A DNA stretch of 64,000 nucleotides from Phytophthora sp. 'mugwort'. Lineage: Eukaryota > Oomycota > Peronosporomycetes > Peronosporales > Peronosporaceae. Location: the NCBI GenBank assembly GCA_033558025.1, contig JAUCEF010000009.1, positions 2,294,001 through 2,358,000 on the forward strand, given 5' to 3'. The notes under the pieces are model-generated. The model searched no databases, was not told the DNA's origin, and was given only the letters and a program-made list of their open reading frames with translations. How positions within the stretch are numbered: position 1 is the first letter of the stretch; every line of letters begins with the position of its first letter. Position numbers and translations under genes: made by a program. This document shows, one piece after another, positions 10,582 through 21,847 of this stretch.

Positions 10582-11546
10582 GACTGCTAAAGAGGGTCTT
10601 GGCTATGGGGCTTCTTCGACTTGGTCGGAACGTGGCAGAGTGGAAAATGGATTGAACGTCGCACGTGCGCGGTCTTGTTGAAGTTGTTGGGAGTTTATTT
10701 CGGCGCGATACGATTGGTCAAAACGAGCTCACGCTTCGAGAACTGTCAGCCAGTCATGAAATCTCCGCCAGGATATGGGATATATGTATGTGAGCAGCGG
10801 ACCGTGAAATTCTGCCCAGTTGCATTCCTGTGCGAGCGGAAGAAAACGATGGCGATTTTGCCGCGTAGAATTTGTGAGCATGCCACTTTGAAGGAGTCCA
10901 AATTATGGACATGTGGAGCGGACAGTGGAACCTAGGCGTTATGGCGTTTAAACAATGTAATATTGCTGTCACCGGTTTGGAAAGGGGTGAAACGTTCGTT
11001 GGTCTGGTTGTTGCGATAAAATAGCCCTGACCGGCAATCTCTTCTTAAAAAGCTAAAACTACATGTAATACCCTGGCTGGTTGTATGCTATCACCCTAAT
11101 GAGTATATATTCCCTCAATAAAGAAGCAATTCGTGCCGTGGCAAATCGCTTCTCTCATAAATAATAATATATCGTACTACAGTAATCGAGGTGTCATAGC
11201 AATCCCTAGTGTTACACACTACTATGCACTACATGCAGTACGACGCACTATCTCGGCGTCGATAGTCCGGCCTCCATTAGGAAGAAGTCGGTTCACCTGC
11301 ATTGAGTAAGTAGCACGTATTATCAATCTGCATAATTAAGTCATGATAAAACCCATCGGCGGACGTTAAAACGCACCTGCCCATTATTGGGAAGCATCCT
11401 CAATTTGGGTTGGGTTCCCAGGTTGAAGTTGCATAGACCAACGCAAATTACGCATTCATTTCTTGCAGCGCAGTCGCATCGATCATTTCCGATTCCGCTC
11501 TCAAGCCAAGCCGAAGTCACCACACCGCGCCCAGACATTCGCCGCC
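10582..11546. promoter_or_regulatory. Divergent promoter region between the two small paralogs
   Basis: About 965 bp separates the starts of the two related genes. No convincing coding sequence is seen. The region becomes AT-rich around 11040-11350. It is expected to hold both promoters. The only element I can point to is the Inr-like site at 11455. Confidence 0.45.
11455..11465 (+). promoter_or_regulatory. Oomycete initiator-like (Inr) motif
   Basis: TTCATTTCTTG lies about 90 nt upstream of the ATG at 11547 and fits the oomycete initiator pattern (YCAYTYY). This is a motif match only; the transcription start is unmapped. Confidence 0.35.
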
Positions 11547-12116
11547 ATGCTCCGCCTCATCCGCTCCCCGGCCTTCCAGCGCCAGATGCTTGCGTGCGGC
11601 ATCTCCACGTCCAGGACGCTCCTAATGGCGATGCAGACTGTCAAGCCGCCGCTCACGAGCCTTAACGGCGCTGCCGCGATGGCACAACTGGACCTAGAAG
11701 GCACGCTCGAGGAGGTCGCATCGACCCACTTCTCTGAGTCGTCGGCCTTCCCCGAGTTTTCGCCCATGGAGGACACGCTGTTGTCCAAAGCTGTGCCTCA
11801 TATCATGCATGACACCACGATGACCAGCCTCAACGGTGCTGCAAAGAATGCGCAGCTGGATCTTGATGGTACTCTCGAGGAGGTGGCGGCCAGCCACTTT
11901 TCGGAATCCTCGGCCTTCCCCGAGTTCTCGCCTATGGAGGACGCTCTCTTGGGCCAGGCCGTGCCGCGAATCAAGTCGGAGAGTCCTATTATGGATGCAC
12001 ACTCGCTCGCTCAAGAGGAGCTGCTTGAAGAGATGCAGCAGCATTTCTGCGCCTCGTCCGACTTCCCGGAGTACTCTGCTGCCGAGGAGGAGGCCATGAT
12101 GCACAAGAAGGAGTAA
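11547..12116 (+). CDS. Small putative mitochondrial protein with duplicated internal unit
   Basis: 189 aa from ATG 11547; a frame extension to 11463 lacks an ATG. It has the same presequence-like N-terminus (MLRLIRSPAFQRQ) as its paralog at 10180-10581. The main difference is that the unit 'TSLNGAA..AQLDL(E/D)GTLEEVA..HFSESSAFPEFSPMED' occurs twice in tandem, at about 11655-11790 and 11820-11945. The C-terminal part (MQQHFCASSDFPEYS..EEEAMMHKKE) is shared. The extra 50-60 residues account for most of the length difference. There is no known domain. The acidic, Ser/Phe/Pro-rich units could be binding motifs, but that is a guess. Confidence 0.82.
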   Translation: MLRLIRSPAFQRQMLACGISTSRTLLMAMQTVKPPLTSLNGAAAMAQLDLEGTLEEVASTHFSESSAFPEFSPMEDTLLSKAVPHIMHDTTMTSLNGAAKNAQLDLDGTLEEVAASHFSESSAFPEFSPMEDALLGQAVPRIKSESPIMDAHSLAQEELLEEMQQHFCASSDFPEYSAAEEEAMMHKKE

Positions 12117-12429
12117 GTCCTCAGAGCTCTGGCTCTTGATGTTGTAAATTCGTATGTATGCTCAACTACGACGTCAGACGCAGCTATTTGTGTTATATAA
12201 AGAAAAACACATTTTGTGATAACTTCATGATCGCAGCGTCTCGAATATTAATTAGAAGCAACCCTTAAACCTTTTAAGGATCATACCCAAATGTACCCAT
12301 TGTGGATCCGCGGTGAACAAGCTCGAGCTTCATTCCGCAATTTCCCCGCCCTAGAGCAAGTTGAAGACCAATCGTACCTACCCATATCTAGTGGAGCTGA
12401 AACAAAGAACGGGGGGAAGTTTGGGACAC

Positions 12430-15400
12430 ATGGCGCCCAAACTCTGTTTCCACTTCCAGCGCACTGGGAAATGCCGCTTCGGAGACGCCTGCATTTACGC
12501 CCATACAACGGGCCAGAGCAGCGACGTCGAAGGCGGCGCTAAAAGATCAACAGCGAATTACTCAGCAGAAACCAATGGCGGTAGTCGGAGACGTGACGTT
12601 GAGAACCCTGTTGAGTTTACACCAGCGCCTCCCTTCTCACTGGAGGCGCTGCAGACTCAGTTGGCCGACAAGTTGAAGTTGAGTGCCACTTTTTCGAGCC
12701 ATTCCGACGCTCTCGTGTGCTTCTGGCCCGGTCGAGACCGCTTGGAAGTACTATGGAAGGGCTTTCTGATGCCTCAAGATCCTAACAACATTTGGCGAGT
12801 CAACAGCCAGACGCAAGCGCTTAACTTCATTAACGCGGGGCTTCACGCGCTAACGAATGATAGATTAGCGTCTCAGTTTGTGAGGGAGCTGGGGAAGACT
12901 GAAAGCCGTGGAACGCTAGTGCTTCAAGAGATACTAGACCTCACGTACTCGAATGATGCTGGCAGACGCCGCGATGTAGTATCGTTCCAGAGAGGATTCG
13001 TACCGTTCGTGACGATGTTGACTATGCGACGCATGGAAATGGTTAGCCAGCATATGGATGAAGCCAATTACGTATACGCGTATATCCGCACAACGCACGT
13101 GCAGCTCTTTGCCTTGTATCTGGAGCACTTGGACCAGATTATCGAGCGCCATAGTATTGATGACCAAGTATTGTCACACGCGAGTTTTCTACAAGATACC
13201 CGAGGTCGGAGATATGCTCCGTTATGTTTTACCCAAGTGTGTCTTCCATTGATTCGGTTACTGTACTTGTTGGGTAACAAGTTCAAGGACTTGATCTATG
13301 AAGAAACCTTCCAGGCGACCGTGAAATGCGTCGACACATTGATTAATAAGTGGATTGAGAATCAAGAGAATGAATCGACACTTGACTCGCCGTTATGCTT
13401 TAAGACTATGAAAGAAGAAGTTAAACGACTTCATATGATGATCCGACGTGGAGAGCGAGGTATGCAAGCAGGAACAGCATTGAGAAGGGAAGCACATAAG
13501 ATAATGGACTGGGGCGAACCGGAGCCTTGGGACGTCATCGAAGTGGGCGTCCCAGGCGAAGCGGTATTAGCTGACGGCAGTGTTGGTCCGCGCCACGACA
13601 ATGATCATCGAGATATCCGGGAGATCCAACTACTACCTACGACTGAGGAATGCTTGTCACGTGAGCCGCCGTTACTACCAGGTAATTTTCCCTTTCATGT
13701 CAATGCACATTGGTTACCTCCAGGACCCGAACGCTGGGTGGACACGCACTTTCGATTGTATCGCGAAGATTTGTGTGGTACGATTCGGTCTTGCTTACAA
13801 GATCTGGAGCATCGATTAGCTGCGAGTCGAGACAACTTTGCTGCAGGTCGTCTTCGAGATGCCGAAGTGGATTACAATGTGTACCCGATTCTTTCGACAG
13901 TGATGCCACTCAAGCACACTTCTAGTCGAGGCGAGCGAGATACAAGTCGTCGCCTTGAGCGTCATGGTCTCTGCATCGATGTGCATTTCCCACAACCATC
14001 GGCAGCAGAACTGACAGGGAGAACTAATCCTCTCATGAAGAAACCAAAGGATGATGCTACAAGCCGTCGAGAGTTATGGGACAAGACAGGTCGATTGCCG
14101 TTTAACGGAATGGTGGCGCTGGTCACATCGCTTGATGGGGTCTTACAAGTGGTGTTTTGTCAGATTGTTGCACGCGATCTGGAGCGCCTTATGAAGGACG
14201 TGGTGGAAGTGACATTGCAGCCATTTGAAACTAAAGATTTCGTGACACTTGAAACGTGGCAGCACGCGGCGTTAACACGAGGAAATCAACAGCGAAATCA
14301 CCCGCACATGTTGTTATTGGAGTTCAACAAGGTGTTTTTCGTCGCCTATGAGCCAGTTCTTCGTGCGTTGCAATCACTGGAGCCAGCGACATTGCCGTTT
14401 TTAGAGTATTTAGCCCCCGAGACCCCGCCACAAGTGGGAGAAACTCATATGGAGACCCCTAGATATTGTCTGACAGATGATTTCACGTTTGATCTTAGCT
14501 CAGTGATACGCACGTATCCTGGCGAAACGAAGAACGGGCCGCACTCACTACATCTGGTCCCGCGCGAACAAAACTCTCGCGAAGCCTGTGAGACTGCGCT
14601 GGTACGCTACTCAACGCTGGAACGTGACCAGGCCAAGGCATTGGTAGAGGCACTGAGCAGTCGTGTGGCCTGTATTCAAGGACTTCCTGGAAGTGGCAAG
14701 TCGTTCATTGGCTCGATGTTGACGCGGATTATCGTGGAGGCGAATGTTTCACCAATACTGATTGTGTGCTATACGAACCACGCACTGGACCAGTTTCTGT
14801 GTCATCTTCTTGATATCGGGATAACGAGTATCGTGCGTGTCGGAGGCCAATGCAAAGAGCCACGACTGGAGAAGTACAATCTAAACTGTCTGCCCAAGAC
14901 CTTCCAGCGCTATGAGATGAAGCTGCTGTACGAGAGCCTGGATGAGAATGCCGATGCTATTGAATTAGCACTCCGAGAGCTGAATTTAGAGACACGACGA
15001 CCCACCTGGAAAGCGTTAAAATGGTTTCTAGAGACCAATTATCCTGACGTCTATGACTATTTTGCTGAGCGTAGTGACGAGTTGTACGAGGATGACTGGG
15101 CAGTTGCTGGATGTGACGATATTTTGGATTATTGGATCCAGGGTAGAGATTTAGATACTTCTCAGCGTCGTGGTCTACAGCGTCAATGGAGAAGACGCGA
15201 TTCAAATGTATGGACATGGAGCCTTGCCGAACGTCGTGGTGCATTAGCACAATGGATCGGGGTCTTGCGAACTGGACACGTGGAAGAACTTGTACGAGCC
15301 CAGAAGGCTTATTCCGAGACTATGAAGAAACTCGCAACAGTTAGAGAGCAAGCAGATGTGGAAGTGCTCAAACGTGTGCAAATCATAGGCATGACAACAA

Positions 15401-18400
15401 CCGGTGTCGCGAAAAACCAGCAGAAACTTGCCGCCGTAGCGCCTCCAGTCGTGATTTGTGAAGAAGCAGGAGAGGTATTGGAGGCGCAGCTTCTGGCATG
15501 TCTGTCTCCTATCTGCCAGCAGCTTGTGCTGATTGGCGACCACAAACAACTACGTCCACACATTGCTGACTACAATCTCAGCGTGGAAAGTGCCATTGGC
15601 AAACGGTTTGCACTCGATGTGTCTTTATTTGAACGTTTGGTGGCTCCAGCGTCAGGTTTACCTTTCTGGATGTTGACAGAGCAACATCGTATGCGGCCAC
15701 AGATCTCGCAGTTGATTCGTATGCTGTTTTATCCCGAAGTCCGCGATGCACGCGAGACGTTGGCATACCCTCCTCTTCTCGGTGTGGATAAGGACGTTTT
15801 CTTTGTGAACCACGATCACCCAGAGGACGGTACGTCTGCGGTTTTGGGGGCACCAGCTCGCTCTCATTCCAATGAATACGAAGTAGCATACATCGTGGCA
15901 ACTCTCAGATATCTCTTACAGCAGGGCTACCATACTAGCGATCTGGCGATTCTCACACCTTACGTTGGTCAGTTGATGAAGCTCCGCTCTGCACTACGAG
16001 GGCAATTTATTCTAGAGCTGAATGAACTTGACTTGGAGGAAATACAACGCACGTTTGACGACGAGGAAGATGCGGACACGGAGGAGATTCAGCACGATAA
16101 CAATGCTACATTTGGAGCGACTAAGAAAGAGCTAGCGGGTGCGATTCGAGCTGCTACGATTGATAATTTCCAAGGTGAGGAAGCAACCGTTATACTGGCA
16201 AGTCTGGTGCGTAGCAGCTCCAATGTTCACGGCAGTGGAACCATTGGATTTTTGAAGACGCCCAATCGAATTAACGTGCTTCTCTCGCGAGCCAAGCACG
16301 GGCTGATCCTTGTAGGTCATGGCGACTTATTGCGTGCGAAGTCGTCGATCTGGCAGCAACTGCTCGACCAATTACAACGTGATGGCTGTTACGGGGACGG
16401 ACTACCCCTGCATTGTCAGCATCACCCAGATTACCAACGTGTAGCGACGAATCCGGCCTCGTTTGCTTTATTAGCCCCTGATGGAGGCTGTCTACGTCCG
16501 TGTGGAAGACGGCTCCCTCATTGTGGACATGCGTGTCCCAAGTTGTGTCACGTGGACCAACCGTCTCACACAGCCGTGTACTGCACACAGCCCTGTCCAC
16601 GACTACAGGAGAGCTGCAGACATGTCTGCCCTGGTGTTTGTGGCGACGCGTGTGGCCGGTGTGAAGTGCTGGTTGGCTCGATTGTTCTACCGTGTGGTCA
16701 CACGTACAAGAATGCGCGGTGCTTTGAGGCCAAGACGCCGTCAAGACTCAAGTGCCAAGCGCTGGTTGATAAGTTCGTTCCTGAGTGTGGCCACATGCAA
16801 CGCGTGACTTGCAACACTGTGCACGTCAAGTGTACTCGAAAATGTGGTACAATACTTCCGTGTGGCCATGCTTGCTCTCGTATATGTAGCGAGTGCGTTG
16901 AAAAGACCCTAAGAGCGCGAGACGGGGAACCCGAGCCGGACTTTCCGATCCAGGCCACTGAACACGGCGCGTGTCAAAAAGAATGCGAGCGTTTGTTGCC
17001 GTGCTGTCATCGATGTCGAGGAGTTTGTCACGGGAAATCACCGTGTCCTCCCTGTCAACGTCTCTGCGACGTGTTCAGCTGTGAGCATGGATCTTGTAAT
17101 CATCCATGCAGTGATCCTTGCAGTGCGTGCACAGAGCACTGCAGTTGGAGCTGCGAACACTATGGTGACTGTCCTTTACCTTGTGGTGCTCCTTGCATTC
17201 GACGTCTATGCGATCGTCGATGCTTAAAGTCGCTCACATGTGGCCATCAGTGTCCCAGCGTCTGTGGAGAACACTGTCCATCACAAAAATTCTGTCATAT
17301 CTGTGGTGATGACGACGTGAAGCAGCGAGTAGCCGATGTCATTCTCTTCCAGACGTACGGTGAGATCGATCCAGCAGAGGACCCAATCCTCGTGCTACCG
17401 TGCTGCTCGATGGTGTACACAATGGCGACACTTGATGGCACGCTTCAATTGAGCACGTACTATGACAATCATGGGAACCCGCGTGGGTCTCTTCCTGATG
17501 GATATCTCGATACACCTCAGTGTCCGAACTGCAAGAAGCCGATCCGAGGGCTCCGTCGCTACGGGCGTGTGACAAAGCGAGCGGCAATTGACGCTGCGGA
17601 AAAGAAATTTATCTCGCATTCGCACCGTCAACTCACGGTCCTACAAGAGCGTGCGAATGCCTTGGCTGAGACGGGTGATGTTACTCGCGACAAGACGCTG
17701 CGTCACGATCTTCGTTTGTTTGGAGCAGCTGTGAAGCGACCGCCGTGTCAAAAAGTGTTTGAAGCATCTGTCGCGTTGCTGACGAAAGCTCGAGGTGGCC
17801 ACGGCGGTGGCGATGTCGCCATTGATCCCAAGGCTCTTCCCGTCCCCAACTCGAAGTTCCCATATCTCGGCTACTTTTATCTTCTCTCAGCACAACTTTC
17901 TCAGTCTACAAGACAGATCAAGACGGTGAACTATGCACGACAAGCGTTGAACGAGTTTGAAAGGGGGTCGTTTGCAGTACAAGCACGTGAAGCGCAGCTC
18001 CTGTTGGTTCAGGCAATGCTCGCAACAGCAGAAGAGACTTTGGGTGGAGCAGTGAAGATGGAGAAGGAGCGTAAAGCACGCGAAGAAGCAGTGGAACGGG
18101 TCGTCTCGGAAACAAGCAATGTACTGGACAATTTGGAGAGAAGTGAAGCAGCTTTTCAGTCCAAACATGGCCGAGAAATTCACGCTCTTCGTGAAAAAGT
18201 GGAGAGTATTATCAAACGGGCTAGGAATGCTACATTTTACCAGGAAGTTTCGAGGGACGAGATGAAAGCTATCAAGATTGCCATGCAAACAGAATTTCGA
18301 GGCTCGGGTCATTGGTACCGATGTGAGAATGGCCACTCGTACTCAATTGGGGAATGTGGAATGGCCATGGAGCGGTCTAGTTGCCCCGAGTGTGGCGCAG

Positions 18401-18468
18401 TCGTTGGTGGTGCGAATCACACATTTGTCGAGGGAAATGTGCACGATAACCAAATGGACGCATTGTAA
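12430..18468 (+). CDS. ZNFX1: ZNFX1/Hrr1-type SF1 helicase with CCCH, NFX1 and RZ zinc fingers
   Basis: 2012 aa, apparently intronless, from ATG 12430 (the frame is open upstream to 12361 without an ATG). Residues 6-25 form a CCCH finger (C-X8-C-X5-C-X3-H). The middle is a UPF1-like superfamily-1 helicase: Walker A GLPGSGKS at residue 751, motif Ia YTNHALDQF, Walker B-type CEEAGE at 1010, LIGDHKQLRP, EQHRMRP, DNFQGEEA and the arginine-finger motif RINVLLSRAK at about 1280. Residues about 1330-1640 hold a long Cys/His array of NFX1 type. A helical region follows. Residues about 1960-2000 form an RZ-type finger (GHWYRCENGH...CPECGA), as in ZNFX1 and RNF213. ZNFX-1 in nematodes and Hrr1 in fission yeast act with RdRPs in small-RNA amplification and inheritance. 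The neighbouring RdRP gene fits that role. Gene symbol by homology of architecture. Confidence 0.9.
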   Translation: MAPKLCFHFQRTGKCRFGDACIYAHTTGQSSDVEGGAKRSTANYSAETNGGSRRRDVENPVEFTPAPPFSLEALQTQLADKLKLSATFSSHSDALVCFWPGRDRLEVLWKGFLMPQDPNNIWRVNSQTQALNFINAGLHALTNDRLASQFVRELGKTESRGTLVLQEILDLTYSNDAGRRRDVVSFQRGFVPFVTMLTMRRMEMVSQHMDEANYVYAYIRTTHVQLFALYLEHLDQIIERHSIDDQVLSHASFLQDTRGRRYAPLCFTQVCLPLIRLLYLLGNKFKDLIYEETFQATVKCVDTLINKWIENQENESTLDSPLCFKTMKEEVKRLHMMIRRGERGMQAGTALRREAHKIMDWGEPEPWDVIEVGVPGEAVLADGSVGPRHDNDHRDIREIQLLPTTEECLSREPPLLPGNFPFHVNAHWLPPGPERWVDTHFRLYREDLCGTIRSCLQDLEHRLAASRDNFAAGRLRDAEVDYNVYPILSTVMPLKHTSSRGERDTSRRLERHGLCIDVHFPQPSAAELTGRTNPLMKKPKDDATSRRELWDKTGRLPFNGMVALVTSLDGVLQVVFCQIVARDLERLMKDVVEVTLQPFETKDFVTLETWQHAALTRGNQQRNHPHMLLLEFNKVFFVAYEPVLRALQSLEPATLPFLEYLAPETPPQVGETHMETPRYCLTDDFTFDLSSVIRTYPGETKNGPHSLHLVPREQNSREACETALVRYSTLERDQAKALVEALSSRVACIQGLPGSGKSFIGSMLTRIIVEANVSPILIVCYTNHALDQFLCHLLDIGITSIVRVGGQCKEPRLEKYNLNCLPKTFQRYEMKLLYESLDENADAIELALRELNLETRRPTWKALKWFLETNYPDVYDYFAERSDELYEDDWAVAGCDDILDYWIQGRDLDTSQRRGLQRQWRRRDSNVWTWSLAERRGALAQWIGVLRTGHVEELVRAQKAYSETMKKLATVREQADVEVLKRVQIIGMTTTGVAKNQQKLAAVAPPVVICEEAGEVLEAQLLACLSPICQQLVLIGDHKQLRPHIADYNLSVESAIGKRFALDVSLFERLVAPASGLPFWMLTEQHRMRPQISQLIRMLFYPEVRDARETLAYPPLLGVDKDVFFVNHDHPEDGTSAVLGAPARSHSNEYEVAYIVATLRYLLQQGYHTSDLAILTPYVGQLMKLRSALRGQFILELNELDLEEIQRTFDDEEDADTEEIQHDNNATFGATKKELAGAIRAATIDNFQGEEATVILASLVRSSSNVHGSGTIGFLKTPNRINVLLSRAKHGLILVGHGDLLRAKSSIWQQLLDQLQRDGCYGDGLPLHCQHHPDYQRVATNPASFALLAPDGGCLRPCGRRLPHCGHACPKLCHVDQPSHTAVYCTQPCPRLQESCRHVCPGVCGDACGRCEVLVGSIVLPCGHTYKNARCFEAKTPSRLKCQALVDKFVPECGHMQRVTCNTVHVKCTRKCGTILPCGHACSRICSECVEKTLRARDGEPEPDFPIQATEHGACQKECERLLPCCHRCRGVCHGKSPCPPCQRLCDVFSCEHGSCNHPCSDPCSACTEHCSWSCEHYGDCPLPCGAPCIRRLCDRRCLKSLTCGHQCPSVCGEHCPSQKFCHICGDDDVKQRVADVILFQTYGEIDPAEDPILVLPCCSMVYTMATLDGTLQLSTYYDNHGNPRGSLPDGYLDTPQCPNCKKPIRGLRRYGRVTKRAAIDAAEKKFISHSHRQLTVLQERANALAETGDVTRDKTLRHDLRLFGAAVKRPPCQKVFEASVALLTKARGGHGGGDVAIDPKALPVPNSKFPYLGYFYLLSAQLSQSTRQIKTVNYARQALNEFERGSFAVQAREAQLLLVQAMLATAEETLGGAVKMEKERKAREEAVERVVSETSNVLDNLERSEAAFQSKHGREIHALREKVESIIKRARNATFYQEVSRDEMKAIKIAMQTEFRGSGHWYRCENGHSYSIGECGMAMERSSCPECGAVVGGANHTFVEGNVHDNQMDAL

Positions 18469-18662
18469 GTGCAGTTTACTGTCCGTACAGTAAATATGTA
18501 CGTACAGTACAGTTAGGTGATATGTCGTTGCATAACTTTGTTTTAACTGAAATAATCCATGTGACCCACACGACTAACGAGGATGTCGTCCGAAGGTGTC
18601 TCCCCGCTTTGTCACCTCGACCATCTCTGTATTTTTCGCCAGGTCCGAGGGGGAGGAATTCT

Positions 18663-21600
18663 ATGATGGCCAAGATACTACAGAGGATGCTGCTGGCCGC
18701 GGCGCTGTGTCTGGCCGCCGTCAACGCGCTGTACGTCGACCAGGCGGGCGAGTTCGACTGGAGCGCTGAAAACCTGGGACGCGCACAAGCCGTGGCCTTC
18801 GGGGGCTCTGTGAGCCGCGGGCCGCACTCGGTCGTGTCCAGAGGCACCACACGCGCCGTGTACGTGGCTTCGGACGAGCGCTCGCGGGCACTGGCGCGTC
18901 TGGATTCCAAGACGGGCGAGATCCAGTGGCGCCGCGTGTTTGCCGCAGGTTAGGACGGATACCGTGGATATATCCTAGGACGGAAGTATTGACTGACATG
19001 ACGTGGATATGACTATCTAGGGGATGCCATTAACGACATTCAGCTGACCAATTATGGCTTGCTGTCAGTGTCGGGGTACGTGATAAGATGTATATTCTTA
19101 TTGGGAGGATGCTATTATATTAACCTGCTTTTTATGCTTTAATACCCACAGAGCTGGACACCACGTGAGGCTTTGGGACCTCAACACGGGCGTGTTGTTA
19201 TGGGACCAGGTGACGACTCGCGGTCCTGCTCAAAAGGACGCTGTCTTCAGTGGGCTCTTCTCGCTGAACGGAGACCACTCGGTGGTGTTGACATCTTCTA
19301 GTGTAGCCATAATCAGTATCAAGGACGGTCAGGTGAAAATCCACACACTACCCAAAGACTATACCAAGGCGGCCATGGAGACGACCAAGCTGTCGTGGCA
19401 AGTAAACTCCGACAACACGGCTTTATTCCTAATGGCCAGCAGCCAAATGCTCGAGTTTGAGCTCGCATCGGGACATATTAAGCATCTGAAGATTCCAGGA
19501 GGAGATCTCAGTGATGTACAGGTTACTACAGTGCTCCGTCGCGACACTGACAAGGGCAAGACGACAGCAATCACACTTACAAAGGACCACCTGATACTAC
19601 AGGGACTGGAGAGCAAGCAGGACGTTTCGGAGATTGCTCTAAGCTCGCTCCAGCTGGACGGTGACAAGGTCGTAGCGATTGACGCTAGTGTCTCGAACTC
19701 GCTGGTGCTGTTACTGGCTTCAGGCAAACGTGTTATCCTGAAGATTACAAGTGCTTTGAAGGTGGAAGTGACTGCCATTGTAGCTGCTGGAGGTGTCTTG
19801 ATGGAGTCTGTCACGGACGACTCGATGCTTTTCCACGCGACTGCAAAGAGCGCTTCTAACCGGACAGAGATCACGTCGTATACGGTTGGGAAGGACCGGA
19901 CTCTTGTCTCGTGGCACGCTGAGCTGGATGTGGCGTCGTTTGGTGGCGATGTAGCGCGTGCTTTTGTGGGATGTCCTAACACGAAGAAGGACTCGGTTCC
20001 AAGCTGCTCTGCTGTGCTCGTTCTCAAGGACGACGCTCTCATCATGACGTCGAACGACGAGACAGACGCTCACAATGAGAGTAATGTCCACTGGGTGCGC
20101 GAAGAAGCTCTGGCCAACATCAAACGCGTGCGCTGGATTACACCAGCGGAGACGGAGATTGAAAAACAGGCGCTGACTCGCATTCCTTCGTTCATGGAGG
20201 AGGTGGAACTGGAGCTTAAGCGTCTCCAGCAGCTTGTACAGAAGGTCACGTCCTTGTCGTCGTTGTTTGATGAGAACACCACGGACAGATCGCGTGCTGT
20301 ACGCAAAGAACCACCTAACGCTCACCTGTTCGGGTTCTCCAAGTATATCATGGTACTCACTGACAGTGGCAAGTTGTTTGCTATCCGTGCTGAAGCTAGC
20401 ACGGTGGCGTGGTCTGCGTTCGTGGGGCCAGAGTACCAGATCTTTGTGACGCGTGATCATCCGGCTCTTGGCTCTGGTGCTGAGCTGCTGCTGGTATCCA
20501 ACTCGACGGAGTTAGTGTGGCTTGATGGAGACGACGGCCATGAATTGGATGCAGCACGCGCTGGAGCTGTGACGGGTGCGTCGTGGGTCGTTGTGTTGCC
20601 CAAGCGGAAACACCTCGCGACGGATGAAGAACCCACGGCGCGTCGTACTGTTGCTGTCATTGCTGAAGACTCGCTGAAGGTTTCGCTTTATCCGGAGGAA
20701 ACCGCAGACTTTGTACACCCGGAGCTTGCCCATTTTTACTTTTACCGTTATGACAAAGTTTCCAAGGTACTTCGCGGCTACTTCATTGAGAATGAGGGGA
20801 ATGTCAAGACGGTAGACTACCGTGCACGTGAGGCTTGGGCCATTGTTCTGCCTCGTGAGCAGCAAGTGATTGCTACTTCTCATCATCACGAACACTCGGT
20901 TGTGGACTCGGCAGTGACGATCACGGGCGATGACTCGCTACTGATCAAATACTTGAATCCGAACCTGTTTGGACTTGCCACCATTGCAGAAAGTGACAAC
21001 AAGACGACGTCTGTGCTTCATGTGAGCTTGATTGACTCTGTGGCGGGTCGTATCATCCATCGAGCGCGTCACACGCATGCTACGAGTCCTGTGCGCATGG
21101 TACAGAGCGAAAACTGGCTCGTATATTCGTACTGGAACTCGAAGGAGAAGCGCACCGAGATGGTGTCGTTATCGCTTTTCGACGGTGCTGTGGGGATGCA
21201 CTCGCTCAACCTGTGGAAGCGTCCGTCGTGGACGTCCACACGGTCGTCGTTTGACTCGAAGGCGCCGTTCGTACTGCAGAAAAGCTTCATCTACCCCACC
21301 AAGATCACTGTAAGTGCAGCGAAAATGCTCTGAGATATAGCGTAGGAACCCAGTACTTAGTTTTTTTTTTCTGTGTCTGAATGCTGAACAGTCTTTGGGA
21401 GTGACGGTGACGGCGCACGGTATCACGCCACAGTCCGTCCTGGTCGGTATGGAGACTGGCCAGATTTTCAAGCTGGCTCGCAACTTCATTGATCCGCGTC
21501 AGCCGGAGAAGCCTCTCACGCCTGAGGAACAGGCCGAGGGTTTGATGATGTACTCGCCGCTAGTGCCCGTATACAACCGACCCCAGGCCATGCTGACGTA

Positions 21601-21847
21601 CAACCAGACGGTGGAGAACTTGAAAGCCATCAGCACAGCCTCAGCGGAGCTCGAGTCGACTACGCTGGTGTTCGCACACGGCCTCGACATGTTCTACGTG
21701 CGCATGACGCCCGCTAAATCGTTCGACCTGCTCCCATCCGACTTTAACCACGAGATGCTGATCCTGCTGTGCTTGACGTTCCTCGTCGTAACCTTCGTCA
21801 CGAAGGCTCTAGCGCAACGGAAGGCACTGCAGACGGCCTGGAAATAA
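18663..21847 (+). CDS. EMC1: ER membrane protein complex subunit 1, four exons
   Basis: EMC1 is the large lumenal beta-propeller subunit of the ER membrane insertase EMC. Exons: 18663-18948, 19021-19075, 19152-21309, 21392-21847, with introns of 72, 76 and 82 nt and standard GT-AG ends. The frame stays intact across all joins, giving 984 aa (human 993). A signal peptide is clear (MMAKILQRMLLAAALCLAA), followed by PQQ-like propeller blades (LDSKTGEIQWRR, LWDLNTGVLLWD). Family blocks are LIKYLNPNLF, SLIDSVAGRIIH, SENWLVYSYWN, DPRQPEKP and TYNQTVENLKAI. A C-terminal TM helix (LILLCLTFLVVTFVTKAL) ends in QTAWK. ATG 18663 is immediately followed by a second ATG; either could be used. Confidence 0.95.

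Noticed and set aside
9863..10681. 272-codon plus-strand open frame
   Set aside because: It is antisense to the 10180-10581 gene, whose minus-strand protein is clearly conserved in its paralog at 11547. The plus product is Ser/Arg-rich with no domain.
19359..20460. Two long minus-strand open frames
   Set aside because: Both are shadows of EMC1 exon 3, which has strong family blocks on the plus strand.
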